Assembly: GCA_016217735.1 (NCBI GenBank)
Contig: JACRGQ010000042.1
Coordinates: 1-64,000, forward strand
Direction: 5' to 3'
DNA length: 64,000 nucleotides
Source of the DNA: Nitrospinota bacterium
GTDB taxonomy: Bacteria > Nitrospinota_A > UBA7883 > JACRGQ01
In this document: positions 24,366 through 33,652 of the stretch, piece by piece
How the letters are laid out: each line of letters begins with the position of its first letter
How positions within the stretch are numbered: the first letter of the stretch is position 1
Made by a program: the position numbers and the translations under genes
Notes under the pieces: generated by a model
The model's input: only the letters and a program-made list of their open reading frames with translations
Databases searched by the model: none
What the model was told of the DNA's origin: nothing

Positions 24366-26141
24366 TCAGCGTTTCCCGGCGTGTTTTGGCGCGAAGCCGA
24401 ATGTGCCGCTATGCCACGGGTTGAGATTTGTGTCGGGCGCCAATATGTCCACCGTTTTGTCGGCGTTCACCCGCATATCGCGCACGCGGAACCAACCGCC
24501 CAAGGCAGTGCTATCCCCGGATGCGGCTGTGTAAGAGGCGGCATACGGCCCGTACGCGTTGCTTGCCAACTGCAAGGAGACCGCGTTGGTGGTATCGGCC
24601 GGGCAATTGTAATTGTTCATTGAGATGACGTAGTAGCCCACGGGCAGTTTTAATGCGATGAAGTGTTCCAGCCCGCCGGATTTATCGTCGGTCCACCCGC
24701 CGTTGATGTCCAGCCCCACGTCGCAGATGCCATCGGCATCTGCATCCACCGCCTGTTCAAAGGCGAAGTTGGTGGGGCTTGTGCATCCGCTCGAATGCCA
24801 GTCGACAACCCATGCTCCCGCGCTGGCGGCCGTCGGCGCGACGGTGTTATAGAAGTTCACATGCAGATCGGTGTAGCAGGTGGCCAGCGATCCCTTTGTC
24901 GCGCCCTCCTTCGACATCGAGGTCACGGTCATCGTGGAGGCGACAATCCCGGTGGTGCTGGCGCCGGAGTTTATTGGCGGTGCCGCTATATCGGTGTTCG
25001 GATCGGCGAAGGGGCACTGATTGCCCATATCGTATGGGCTGGCGTAGGCCGCGCTGGCCGTGCCATCGCTTACCGTCACAGTGCCGTCGCTGTTAAACGT
25101 GACGCTGGTTGTGGTGTTGACCGTGATATTCCCGGCAGTTGTTTTGCTGGTGGCGTTCACGAATGTAATAGGCGTCGTGGTGGCAACGGCCACCGTCATT
25201 GCTTTGCACGCGGTGGCGGGGGCGTATACGACGGACACCGTGCCGCTGGGGGAGAGCGTCGTATTAGTCCCGTCGTCGGCGCTGTCCACCTTGAAGTCCT
25301 TGAAGTATACGGTGATGGAATGCGGAACGGCCGCGTCGGTCCACGTTTCGGCGAATTTGCCATTGAGGGTGGAGGATAGCGCCGAGGTATTGCTCCAGAC
25401 AGTGGTGCTTGTGAAGTTGGTGAAGGTCATGCTGTAGGTGTTTATGTTCATATAGTCGATGAGGTTGATGGCGCCGGTGCCTTGCATCACGTAGGTGTAG
25501 GTCACGGGGGCGGCGCCGCTGGAACTCAAGGTATCGGTAAGCGTCAGGCTCATATCCATCTTCAACACTTCAACGTTGTAGTTGCCCGAGAATGCTTTGA
25601 TGGTGAATGTGGAGGTTGAATTGCCCCCGAACGTCATGGTGATATTGGCGGAGGTTGCCGATGTTGACACGGTTACGACGCCATCGTACATGTTGCCGTT
25701 TTCTTTGCAGTTGGTGAAGGTTACGGTAAAGCTGGTGGTTGAAACGGCGGCGCCAATGTAGTTGCCGCCGTCGGTGCATGCTGTCAGGGGGGCGACGGCC
25801 TTGGCGCCGGCTTTTGCCGACATGCGGGCTTTTTCAATAGCGCCTTTCATCATCGGGGAGTTGCCCATTTTGCCGGTAAGCGCCACGGTCATATCCAGCC
25901 CCTTGTCGCCGCTGGGAATGGAGGTCGACTTGAATTTTGGCGCCGCCACGCCCGATCCCGCCGCCGACATCGTGGAAATGTTCAGGAATGTGGTGGTGGT
26001 GCCGGTGCTGGTGGTTACGGTGGATACGCCGGCGGCGGAGTTTTGGGCGGCTGTGCCGCCAACGGGCGTTAAGCTATCGGCTTTTAGGCCGCACGCCGCA
26101 AGAAATACCGCCATGACAACCGCGAGCAACGCTTTTTTCAT
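24366..26141 (-). CDS. Large Thr/Ser-rich lipoprotein, unknown function
   Basis: 591 residues. The lipoprotein signal MKKALLAVVMAVFLAAC has lipobox LAAC (Cys17). The mature part is very rich in Thr, Ser, Ala and Gly with long beta-prone stretches. Near the C-terminus lies a DADADGICD sequence that looks like a calcium-binding loop, and an even number of cysteines could form disulfides. The start is the ATG at 26141 after AGGGGG. Probably attached to the outer membrane or surface-exposed. No family recognised. Confidence 0.8.
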   Translation of the reverse strand: MKKALLAVVMAVFLAACGLKADSLTPVGGTAAQNSAAGVSTVTTSTGTTTTFLNISTMSAAGSGVAAPKFKSTSIPSGDKGLDMTVALTGKMGNSPMMKGAIEKARMSAKAGAKAVAPLTACTDGGNYIGAAVSTTSFTVTFTNCKENGNMYDGVVTVSTSATSANITMTFGGNSTSTFTIKAFSGNYNVEVLKMDMSLTLTDTLSSSGAAPVTYTYVMQGTGAINLIDYMNINTYSMTFTNFTSTTVWSNTSALSSTLNGKFAETWTDAAVPHSITVYFKDFKVDSADDGTNTTLSPSGTVSVVYAPATACKAMTVAVATTTPITFVNATSKTTAGNITVNTTTSVTFNSDGTVTVSDGTASAAYASPYDMGNQCPFADPNTDIAAPPINSGASTTGIVASTMTVTSMSKEGATKGSLATCYTDLHVNFYNTVAPTAASAGAWVVDWHSSGCTSPTNFAFEQAVDADADGICDVGLDINGGWTDDKSGGLEHFIALKLPVGYYVISMNNYNCPADTTNAVSLQLASNAYGPYAASYTAASGDSTALGGWFRVRDMRVNADKTVDILAPDTNLNPWHSGTFGFAPKHAGKR

Positions 26142-26177
26142 AAAATACCCCCTGCTGAAAAGCACCCTTCCCACAAG

Positions 26178-26477
26178 CTATATATTATCCGAACATTGGA
26201 ACGTCTGGGCGCCCAATATTTTCCTCACAATCGGCCCGGCGGGCCGATGGTTGCCGTGTTGCGGCAATCGGCGGCAGTAGCCTACAGGCCATTTACACTG
26301 CGCGCCGAGGCGCTTGTGTGAAAAAGACGGAACAGTCCTGCGGACTGTCCGCTTTTTTCCGCCGCGGAGTAAAATCGTTCCGCGGCTCCCTGATTGCCTA
26401 CCCTGCCGAGGCAAAGAGTAAGAAGAAAAGAGAGCTTTGATGGTATTGCTGGGTCCCCGCCTTCGCGGGGATGACAA
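26178..26477. repeat. Composite palindromic repeat element in the 441-base gap 26142-26582
   Basis: No gene is seen in this gap. Its right edge is a 28-bp REP-like unit (26449-26476, stem CCCCGC-cttc-GCGGGG next to ATGACA). To its left, read on the minus strand, come ATCAAAGCTCTC and CGGCAGGGTAGGCAAT, both shared with the element at 54.9 kb. Further hairpins include CCGCGG pairs, ACAGTCC-GGACTGT, TTGCCG-CGGCAA (26251-26267) and ATCGGCCC-ggc-GGGCCGAT (26230-26248). Confidence 0.65.
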
Positions 26478-26582
26478 GATTAATGAACCGCCACATTTGC
26501 CGCGCTGCCAAACCCCCTATTGTTGTATGATTCCAGCTATGGGCGTTCAAGGGGAGCGCCCCTTGACGGATTGGGAGGTACG

Positions 26583-27038
26583 GTGATTTATCAGGTCAAT
26601 ACCAAGCAGCTGAAGATGGTGCCGGACGAGCGGGGGCGGCTCATGGAAATCCTCCGGTGCGACGATCCTTTCTACCAGAAATTCGGCCAGGCCTACGTTA
26701 CTTTCGTCTATCCCGGCGTGGTCAAGGCGTGGCATTTTCACAAAGTGCAGACCGACCACTTCGCCTGCCTGAAGGGGATGATAAAGCTGGTGCTGTACGA
26801 CGGCCGCCCCGGCAGCCCCACCAAAGGCGAGATAAACCAGTTCTTCATCGGTGAGCACAACAACCTGCTGGTGAGCATTCCGCCCCATATCCAGCACGGC
26901 TTCAAGGGCATCTCCGAGACCGAAGCGATGGTGCTCAACATCCCGACCGAGCCGTACAACGCCACGGAGCCGGACGAATTCCGGCTGGACGCGCACGACC
27001 CCTCCATTCCCTACGAATGGGCGCGCAAGGACGGCTGA
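26583..27038 (+). CDS. dTDP-4-dehydrorhamnose 3,5-epimerase-family cupin (RmlC-like)
   Basis: 151 residues, shorter than typical RmlC (about 180). Cupin features include VVKAWHFHKVQTDHFACLKG, with the active-site-type histidines, then LVLYDGR and an SIPPHIQHGF strand. The start is a GTG at 26583 with GGGAGG upstream; rfbB begins one base after its stop. It probably supplies the epimerase step for dTDP-rhamnose, but its divergence leaves room for a related sugar epimerase. Confidence 0.82.
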   Translation: MIYQVNTKQLKMVPDERGRLMEILRCDDPFYQKFGQAYVTFVYPGVVKAWHFHKVQTDHFACLKGMIKLVLYDGRPGSPTKGEINQFFIGEHNNLLVSIPPHIQHGFKGISETEAMVLNIPTEPYNATEPDEFRLDAHDPSIPYEWARKDG

Positions 27039-27039
27039 C

Positions 27040-28050
27040 GTGAAACTGCTGGTCACCGGCGGCGCCGGGTTCATCGGGTCGAACTTCGTCCGCTATTTCA
27101 TGGGGCGGCACGAAAGCGCCGTGGTGACGCTGGACGCGCTCACCTACGCCGGAAACCTCGCCAACCTGGAACCCGTCCTCAAAAACCACCGCCACACGTT
27201 CATCAAGGGGGATATTTGCGACCCGGCGGCGGTTGACATGGCGATGGCGGGGGCCGACGCGGTGGTTCATTTTGCGGCCGAATCGCACGTCGACCGGAGC
27301 ATTGAAAACGCCGGCGTTTTTCTTCAGACCAACGTGCTGGGCACCGGCGTTCTGCTGGAGGCGGCGCGGCGGCACAACATAAGCAAATTCGTGCACGTTT
27401 CCACCGATGAAGTATACGGCTCCATCGCGGAGGGGTATTTTACCGAGGCGAGCAACCTGCACCCCAACTCGCCGTACGCCGCCAGCAAGGCATCGTCCGA
27501 TCTTTTGGCGCTTTCGTATCACGCCACGTTCGGCCTGCCGGTCGTTGTCACCCGCTGCTCCAATAATTTCGGGCCGTACCAGTTCCCCGAAAAGCTGATA
27601 CCGCTCTTCATCACCAACGCGCTGGAGGATAAGCCGCTGCCGATCTACGGCGACGGCCTCTATGTGCGCGACTGGATTTATGTGGACGACCATTGCGCCG
27701 CCGTGGAGAAGGTTCTCTTCGCGGGCAAGGAAGGGGAGGTCTACAACATCGGCGGGACGAAAGACCGCACCAACCTCTCCATTACCGACCTCATTCTGCA
27801 AAAGCTGGGCAAGCCGCAGAGCCTCAAGAAGAATGTGCAGGACCGCCCCGGCCACGACCGGCGCTACGCCATCGACAGCGCGAAGATCGAGGCGGAGCTT
27901 GGCTGGAAGCCGGCCTTCCATTTCGACGAGGCGATGGAAAAGACCATCGCGTGGTACCTCAAAAACCGGGGATGGTGGGGCGCGATCAAAAGCGGCGAGT
28001 ACCGCGCCTACTACGAAAAGCATTACACCCGCCGCCTCGCGGAATCGTAA
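27040..28050 (+). CDS. rfbB: dTDP-glucose 4,6-dehydratase
   Basis: 336-residue extended SDR enzyme. The Rossmann motif is GGAGFIGSNF (7-16), the active-site region STDEVYG near residue 125, and YAASKASSDLL carries the catalytic YxxxK. It converts dTDP-glucose to the 4-keto-6-deoxy sugar. It starts with GTG just after the RmlC-like stop, within the dTDP-rhamnose operon. Confidence 0.95.
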   Translation: MKLLVTGGAGFIGSNFVRYFMGRHESAVVTLDALTYAGNLANLEPVLKNHRHTFIKGDICDPAAVDMAMAGADAVVHFAAESHVDRSIENAGVFLQTNVLGTGVLLEAARRHNISKFVHVSTDEVYGSIAEGYFTEASNLHPNSPYAASKASSDLLALSYHATFGLPVVVTRCSNNFGPYQFPEKLIPLFITNALEDKPLPIYGDGLYVRDWIYVDDHCAAVEKVLFAGKEGEVYNIGGTKDRTNLSITDLILQKLGKPQSLKKNVQDRPGHDRRYAIDSAKIEAELGWKPAFHFDEAMEKTIAWYLKNRGWWGAIKSGEYRAYYEKHYTRRLAES

Positions 28051-28054
28051 ACCG

Positions 28055-28900
28055 GTGCGGATCGCGGTGACCGGCGCGGCGGGGGGGCTGGGCGTCTCGT
28101 TGATGGCGCTGCTTTCCGGGCGCGAAAATACCGAAGCGCTCCCCATTACGCGCAAAGAGGCCGATCTGGCCGACACCGCCGCCGTGAAAGAGGCCATCCG
28201 CCGCCTCAAGCCCGGCGTGGTGGTGCATTGCGCCGCGCTGACCGCCGTCGACCGGTGCGAATCGGCCAAAGACCTTGCGTGGCAAATCAACGTGGAGGGA
28301 ACCCGCGCCGTGGCGGATGCCGCGCGCGGCGTGGGGGCGCGCCTTGTTTACGTATCCACCGATTATGTTTTCGACGGCGCGAAGAACGGCCCCTATGCGC
28401 CGGACGACGCGCCGCATCCGCTCAACGTCTACGGCGTCACCAAACGGGAAGGGGAGAAGATCGCCCTCGATACCCCCGGCGGATTGGTGGTGCGCTCTTC
28501 GTGGCTCTTCTCGCGCGGGGGGAAAAGCTTCGTCCGCACCGTGCTGGATCTGGCGGCCAAACAGCCCGAAATAAAAATGGTGAACGACCAGGTTGGCGCG
28601 CCGACGTACAGCAAAGACCTCGCCGCCGCGATACTGCTCTGCATCGAAAAAAACGCCGCGGGCATTTTGCATGTGGCAAACGCCGGGGCATGCACATGGT
28701 ACGAATACGCGAAAAAGATTTTGGCGCTCAAGGGGGTTTCCGGCGTGGCGGTGGCGCCGATCACCAGCGATGAGCTGGGCCGCCCCGCGCGCCGCCCGAA
28801 AAACAGCCGGCTTGATTGCTCGGCTTACGCGGCGCTGGCCGGCCGCCCGTTGCGCCCGTGGGACGAGGCGCTCGAAGAGATGCTCGAAACGCTGAGGTAA
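28055..28900 (+). CDS. rfbD: dTDP-4-dehydrorhamnose reductase
   Basis: 281 residues. The NAD(P)H motif is GAAGGLG near residue 7. VHCAALTAVDRCE, VYVSTDYVFDG and the catalytic YGVTKREGE (YxxxK) follow in order, all characteristic of RmlD. It completes dTDP-L-rhamnose. The start is the GTG at 28055, four bases after rfbB. Confidence 0.94.
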   Translation: MRIAVTGAAGGLGVSLMALLSGRENTEALPITRKEADLADTAAVKEAIRRLKPGVVVHCAALTAVDRCESAKDLAWQINVEGTRAVADAARGVGARLVYVSTDYVFDGAKNGPYAPDDAPHPLNVYGVTKREGEKIALDTPGGLVVRSSWLFSRGGKSFVRTVLDLAAKQPEIKMVNDQVGAPTYSKDLAAAILLCIEKNAAGILHVANAGACTWYEYAKKILALKGVSGVAVAPITSDELGRPARRPKNSRLDCSAYAALAGRPLRPWDEALEEMLETLR

Positions 28901-29004
28901 ATTGGAGATGTATGGGCCAGATTAATAAAGAAATTATTAGGGATGGATCGTACACTTATTGATGCCTTTATGAATAATGTCCTATCAGGAAATCCTGCAA
29001 AAGA

Positions 29005-29063
29005 TGTCATGCCCGTGCAGACGGGCATCCAGAGCCTGGATTCCCGCCTTCGCGGGAATGACA
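29005..29063. repeat. Inverted pair of 28-bp REP-like units in the 233-base gap
   Basis: TGTCAT-led unit (29005-29032, stem GCCCGT-ACGGGC, ending CCAG) faces a second unit in reverse (29036-29063, starting CTGGA, stem TTCCCGC-GCGGGAA, ending ATGACA), three bases apart. The rest of the spacer between rfbD and rfbA shows no gene that I trust. Confidence 0.75.
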
Positions 29064-29160
29064 ATTCGTTTCGTGCGGACATTGACCATGCAGGTATCAA
29101 TAGTTATTTGATAGTGACATTCAGGTTGGTAGAATGATTGCGAATGAAGGGGGGCGGACG

Positions 29161-30033
<873 letters not shown>

Positions 30034-30117
30034 AAGGCGGCGCGAAAAAAAATGCGCCTGCAACAGCCGTTAATACAGCGCGCTAGCCGTCATTTTAAAA
30101 AAATAAAAGATTCTTTG

Positions 30118-30144
30118 TAAAGATTTAAGTTTTCCTTCCGATAC
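30118..30144 (+). promoter_or_regulatory. Candidate sigma-28 (FliA) promoter, distal
   Basis: TAAAGATT (30118-30125), 11-base spacer, TCCGATAC (30137-30144), close to the flagellar sigma-28 consensus TAAAGTTT-N11-GCCGATAA. A terminator follows about 17 bases downstream, so transcripts from here may be attenuated. Confidence 0.5.
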
Positions 30145-30160
30145 CACAAATAGAGATGGT

Positions 30161-30190
30161 GCGGCGTAAATCGGCGCCGCCTCTTTTTTG
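30161..30190 (+). terminator. Rho-independent terminator between rfbA and fliD
   Basis: Stem GCGGCGT (30161-30167) with GCGCCGC (30174-30180), loop AAATCG, followed by CTCTTTTTTG. It probably ends the rfbA transcript. Confidence 0.75.
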
Positions 30191-30229
30191 GGAGCGTTGC
30201 GGGCGGGGTGCCTATGTACGCCCTATTAG

Positions 30230-30359
30230 GTTATCGGAGTGCAACACTTTAACTTGAGCGCAAAAAGAACGATAACCGGCTGATTTAGCTTTGAGTTGTT
30301 GGTGAAGCGGTACCGAACCTCCGCATTTACGTTATCGGTGGGGAAAAGTTTAACTTGAG
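30230..30359 (+). promoter_or_regulatory. Direct repeats and second sigma-28-like promoter before fliD
   Basis: Two 29-bp direct repeats (30230-30258 and 30331-30359), exactly 101 bases apart, share GTTATCGG at the left and TTTAACTTGAG at the right. The first is followed by CGATAACC (30270-30277), an inverted copy of its GGTTATCG. TTAACTTG (30249-30256), 11 bases and AACGATAA (30268-30275) form a second sigma-28-like promoter. The second repeat ends in the GAGG that serves as fliD ribosome-binding site. Confidence 0.55.
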
Positions 30360-30368
30360 GTTTTTGTT

Positions 30369-32186
30369 ATGGGGCTGAGCGTTATCACCTCGTCGCAAAG
30401 CCAGGGCTATTACAGTCTGGCTCCGGCCACTCCGGCGCGGCAGGGGGTTATCCCCTCGGCCGGCCAAGCCTCCGTGCAGGGAAGCCTCACCCTTACCGGC
30501 GGCGAAAAAGCGGTGACGCAGCAGTTTTGGTCCGCCCGCCGCAACGTGCCGGGGGTGGATATGACGCTGAACAGTCCGCTCAACGCGCTCAACGTGCAGG
30601 ACGTAGCCGCCACGCTGGAGGGGGGGCGGCACGGCACCGCGTTTGACTACAAACTTCAGTTCGGCAGCCGCTTTCTCGCCGAGCAGGGGCGGCAGTTGGG
30701 CAACATTTATTCCACACTGCTTACGTTGCGCGCCAATGCCGGCGGCATCCAGAACTCCGCCGCGTACAACATCAAAAAAGCGCAAAGCCCGGATAGCGCC
30801 GTTGTATCCGCCGCGGCGGGGCAAAACGCCCCCGTCGGCGGCTACGCCGTGACGGTTACCCGGCTGGCGCGGCGGGAGCAACTTGCTTCCACCCCGGCAA
30901 CCGATCCCGGCGCCGCGTTGGGGCTTTCCGGCACGTTCAAGCTGAACGGCTGGCAGAGCGCGGTTGCCCCGTCCGACAGCCTTATCAGCATCCGCGACAA
31001 GATCAACCACGGTGAAGATGCCAACCACAACGGAAAGCTGGATTACCCGGCCGACGTAAACGGCGACGGCACGCTGCAAACCTTCACCGCCCCCGGCACG
31101 TGGGACGGGCGGCAATACATCCCTTCGTTTTATCTGGATGAAAATCTGGTGGGGCAGGGGAGCCTTTCCCCCGATGAGGACACCAACGGCAACAGGCGGC
31201 TTGACGGCGTTCCGGCGCAGACCGGCGTGTTTGCCACCGTGGCCGGGGGGCAGTTGGTGCTGGAAAGCATGAACGGCGGCAATATCGATTTGCGGATGGA
31301 AGACCCGAACAGAATACTGGAGGCCATCGGCATCATCGCCCGCAACCCGGAAAACAACGCCACCGCGCCGAATTTTCTCAACGCGCAATCGGCGCCGCCG
31401 CGGACCTCCGAGTTTTCGGTGAACGGCCACTCCAACACCGCCGCGTCCAATGTCGTCACCAACGGCGTGGGGGGACTCACGCTCACCCTGAACGGCACGG
31501 GGAGCGCCACCGTGAACGTGACCGCCGATCCCGCCGCCGCGCTCACCCCCATCACGGCCTTTAGCGACAGTTTTAATCAGGCGCTCGATCTGCTCAATAC
31601 GGCCATCTACTCGGGCGGCGCTCTGGCCGAAAACACGCGCTTGCAGGATATTTATACCGATACGGTCCGGTCTTTTCTCACGCCGCCCCCCGATCCGGTG
31701 GGCGGCTTCGGCTCGGTGGCCGATGTGGGCGTCGGGGTGCAAAACGAACCGCCCCGGATCGCGCAGCTTGCGCTGGATCAATTGCCGGCCATGCAAGACC
31801 GCGGTTCCCTGCCCGGCACGGGGCCGCAATCGATGCTTTCCGAAACGCGGCATGTGAACGTGAGCGGCCGGGACGATTTCAAAATAACGCTGGATGCCGC
31901 GGCGATGGGCAAAGAACTGGCGCGCAACAACAGCGGCGTGAAAGAGATCATGGCGCTGGGCGCCGGCCGCCTGCAACAAAAGCTGGACCGCCATTTGCAG
32001 CCCGAATACGGTACAATCAGGCTGCAACAGGAGGTTATGGCCTACTATGCAAGCAACCAGCGGATGGTGGAGAACCTGATGGCCCAAAGCGCGCAGGTAC
32101 CCGCCACCGAGCTTAAAATTCAACGGCAAAACCTGTTGTTCACATCGCTTGCCGGACAAAAAAACAGCTTTAGCGCCGTGGGGTAG
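30369..32186 (+). CDS. fliD: Flagellar hook-associated protein 2 (FliD) homologue, divergent
   Basis: 605 residues. The FliD_N-type segment GGYAVTVTRLARREQLAS lies near residues 158-175, followed by LSGTFKLNG and SLISIRDKIN, as in filament caps. A FliD_C-like part (AFSDSFNQALDLLN, near residue 397) and a C-terminal helical region complete it. About 150 residues precede FliD_N, longer than usual. Three EF-hand-like acidic loops (DANHNGKLD near 217, DVNGDGTL near 230, DTNGNRRLD near 271) lie inside it. FliD caps the flagellum and folds flagellin. It is first in a three-gene flagellar operon, after sigma-28-like promoters. Confidence 0.78.
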   Translation: MGLSVITSSQSQGYYSLAPATPARQGVIPSAGQASVQGSLTLTGGEKAVTQQFWSARRNVPGVDMTLNSPLNALNVQDVAATLEGGRHGTAFDYKLQFGSRFLAEQGRQLGNIYSTLLTLRANAGGIQNSAAYNIKKAQSPDSAVVSAAAGQNAPVGGYAVTVTRLARREQLASTPATDPGAALGLSGTFKLNGWQSAVAPSDSLISIRDKINHGEDANHNGKLDYPADVNGDGTLQTFTAPGTWDGRQYIPSFYLDENLVGQGSLSPDEDTNGNRRLDGVPAQTGVFATVAGGQLVLESMNGGNIDLRMEDPNRILEAIGIIARNPENNATAPNFLNAQSAPPRTSEFSVNGHSNTAASNVVTNGVGGLTLTLNGTGSATVNVTADPAAALTPITAFSDSFNQALDLLNTAIYSGGALAENTRLQDIYTDTVRSFLTPPPDPVGGFGSVADVGVGVQNEPPRIAQLALDQLPAMQDRGSLPGTGPQSMLSETRHVNVSGRDDFKITLDAAAMGKELARNNSGVKEIMALGAGRLQQKLDRHLQPEYGTIRLQQEVMAYYASNQRMVENLMAQSAQVPATELKIQRQNLLFTSLAGQKNSFSAVG

Positions 32187-32196
32187 GGGACGGGGT

Positions 32197-32607
32197 ATGG
32201 ACAGGGAACTGGAATCGCTTCTGGAAAAACAGCGGCGGCTCTTCGCCGCGCTGCTGGCGCTGGCCCGCAAACAGTGCAATGCCATCCGCGCGGAGATACC
32301 GGAGGAGCAGCTCGCCGCGTTGCTGGCAGACCGTGGCCGGCTGCTGCAACAATCCGCCGCGGTGGATGACCGCCTGCGCGCCCTGGCCGGGGGAATAACG
32401 CCGGAGAGCGAGCCGCGCATCGCCGAGTTACAGGAAATGTTGCGGGAAATTCTGGAGCTGGACGCCGAGAGCGGCCGCCTGCTGCAAAACCGCAAGGGGG
32501 GCATCGTGGATCAGTTGGAAGCGATGAACCGGTCAGCCGCCGCGCTGAAAGGATATGGCGATAAAAAGGACGGCGGCCAAGGGCGCTTCGTCAGCAGGAA
32601 GGGGTGA
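32197..32607 (+). CDS. FlgN-like flagellar chaperone candidate
   Basis: 136 residues, almost entirely helical and charged, with heptad-like leucines (LLEKQRRLFAALLALA; IAELQEMLREILELDAE). FlgN chaperones the hook-associated proteins FlgK and FlgL and has this size and composition. The identification rests on helix pattern and position behind fliD, so it is tentative; FliT-type chaperones are an alternative. The start is the ATG at 32197. Confidence 0.55.
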   Translation: MDRELESLLEKQRRLFAALLALARKQCNAIRAEIPEEQLAALLADRGRLLQQSAAVDDRLRALAGGITPESEPRIAELQEMLREILELDAESGRLLQNRKGGIVDQLEAMNRSAAALKGYGDKKDGGQGRFVSRKG

Positions 32608-32858
32608 GCGGGATGATCGGCGGCGTGGGACCGGTCAATGCGGCGCGGCAGGCGACCCGCCTGTACGATACGCAGAAAGTCTACGGCGAACGGCTGAAAA
32701 CCTACGCCTCCGCCCAGCCCGTGGTGCAGGGGCAGACCGATGCGGTCAGCATCAGCCGCGCCGCTTCGACGAGCTTTGTGCTTCACCGCGCCGTGGCGGA
32801 AGAGGCGCTACCGCTGGCCTATGGCAACCCGCGTGTGGATAACAACCGCAAGCGGTAA
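32604..32858 (+). CDS. Small protein of the fliD operon, FlgM-like motif
   Basis: 84 residues, beginning with GTG inside the stop of the preceding gene (or ATG at 32613). The only recognisable feature is TDAVSISRAAS near residue 48, like the D-x-V-x-x-S-x-x-A segment of FlgM and other flagellar axial or export proteins. The C-terminus (NPRVDNNRKR) is basic and lacks the full FlgM sigma-28-binding helices. Function unknown, but a flagellar role is likely from context. Confidence 0.55.
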   Translation: MSGMIGGVGPVNAARQATRLYDTQKVYGERLKTYASAQPVVQGQTDAVSISRAASTSFVLHRAVAEEALPLAYGNPRVDNNRKR

Positions 32859-32872
32859 TCCTCCGCGTTTCC

Positions 32873-32938
32873 TGTCATCCTGAACGCAGTGAAGGAACTC
32901 TTTCCGGAAAGGGATTCTTCGCTACGCTCAGAATGACA
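32873..32938. repeat. 66-bp imperfect palindrome
   Basis: Begins TGTCATCCTGAACG and ends CTCAGAATGACA, with the central hairpin CTTTCC-GGAAAG. Such TGTCATCCTGA repeats are widespread between bacterial genes. It lies downstream of the fliD operon and before the convergent FmdE-like gene. Confidence 0.7.
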
Positions 32939-33010
32939 AAACCCGCTTATCATTCTTCCCGTATTTTCTTTTTGTGCTCTTCGTGCCATTCGTGGTTGTT
33001 CTTGCCGGGG

Positions 33011-33646
33011 TCAGACGCGCGTTATGGTGAAAACGCCGGGGTGTTCCTCCAGCAGGAGTTTCCGGTTCTTTCCCTGCCAATAGAGATAAAATTTTTCCCG
33101 CTCCTGTGCGGTGGCGGTTCCCCGCACAACCTTGGGCATGTATTGCGCCCCTTCTTCTTCAGCGGCGGTCAGGGGCAAGGCTCCGGGGTTTGCCACCGCT
33201 TCCACCGCCGCGCCCGTATCGGTCCGCTTATAGCGTACGGTTATTCCCTCAAGGTCCCTGCCGTCATCGAGGAAAACAAACCTGTCGGCACGGACGTATC
33301 TGCCGCCCAGTCCGTGAAAGCCGGTCTCCGTGGCGGCGCCGGTGAGGAACTGGATCACCTGCCCAATCGGTCCGTTCGCCCCTTGGTCGCGCTCGCCGTA
33401 GTAGACGACGTCAATCTCTCCCCGCACGGGAATCGCGTCGCCGTACAGCGCTTTCAGCGCCAGTTTGGTCATTTGAAAGGCCGACGACACGGAGGCGCAG
33501 GCATGGCCGGCCGCCTTTATGCAATCGGTGTAATGGTAATAGATGGGGGCGTCATCCGCCACGGCCCCCAGTACGGCGGCCAGCGGATCGCGCATCGCGA
33601 TGGGCGCGACGTCGGCGTAAAAGTCCTGTTTCCATTTTGTGTGCAT
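33011..33646 (-). CDS. FmdE-like protein, tentative
   Basis: 211 residues. The region YTDCIKAAGHACASVSSAF with LALKALYGD, and later GANGPIGQVIQFLTGAATETGFHGLGG (in two parts here), resembles the FmdE family (His and Cys in a GHxC context, then a glycine-rich T-G strand). FmdE proteins occur with molybdenum enzymes or bind metals, but their role is poorly known. The start is the ATG at 33646 with AGGAAG upstream, six bases after the DUF542 gene, so the two are co-transcribed. Confidence 0.5.
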   Translation of the reverse strand: MHTKWKQDFYADVAPIAMRDPLAAVLGAVADDAPIYYHYTDCIKAAGHACASVSSAFQMTKLALKALYGDAIPVRGEIDVVYYGERDQGANGPIGQVIQFLTGAATETGFHGLGGRYVRADRFVFLDDGRDLEGITVRYKRTDTGAAVEAVANPGALPLTAAEEEGAQYMPKVVRGTATAQEREKFYLYWQGKNRKLLLEEHPGVFTITRV

Positions 33647-33652
33647 AGCTTC

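Noticed and set aside
28943-29137. 64-codon open frame before rfbA
   Set aside because: Its centre is the translation of the REP-like units; no ribosome-binding site and no homology seen.
30327-32504. 725-codon open frame antisense to fliD
   Set aside because: Shadow of the FliD gene; Arg/Gly/His-rich translation, no motif and no ribosome-binding site.
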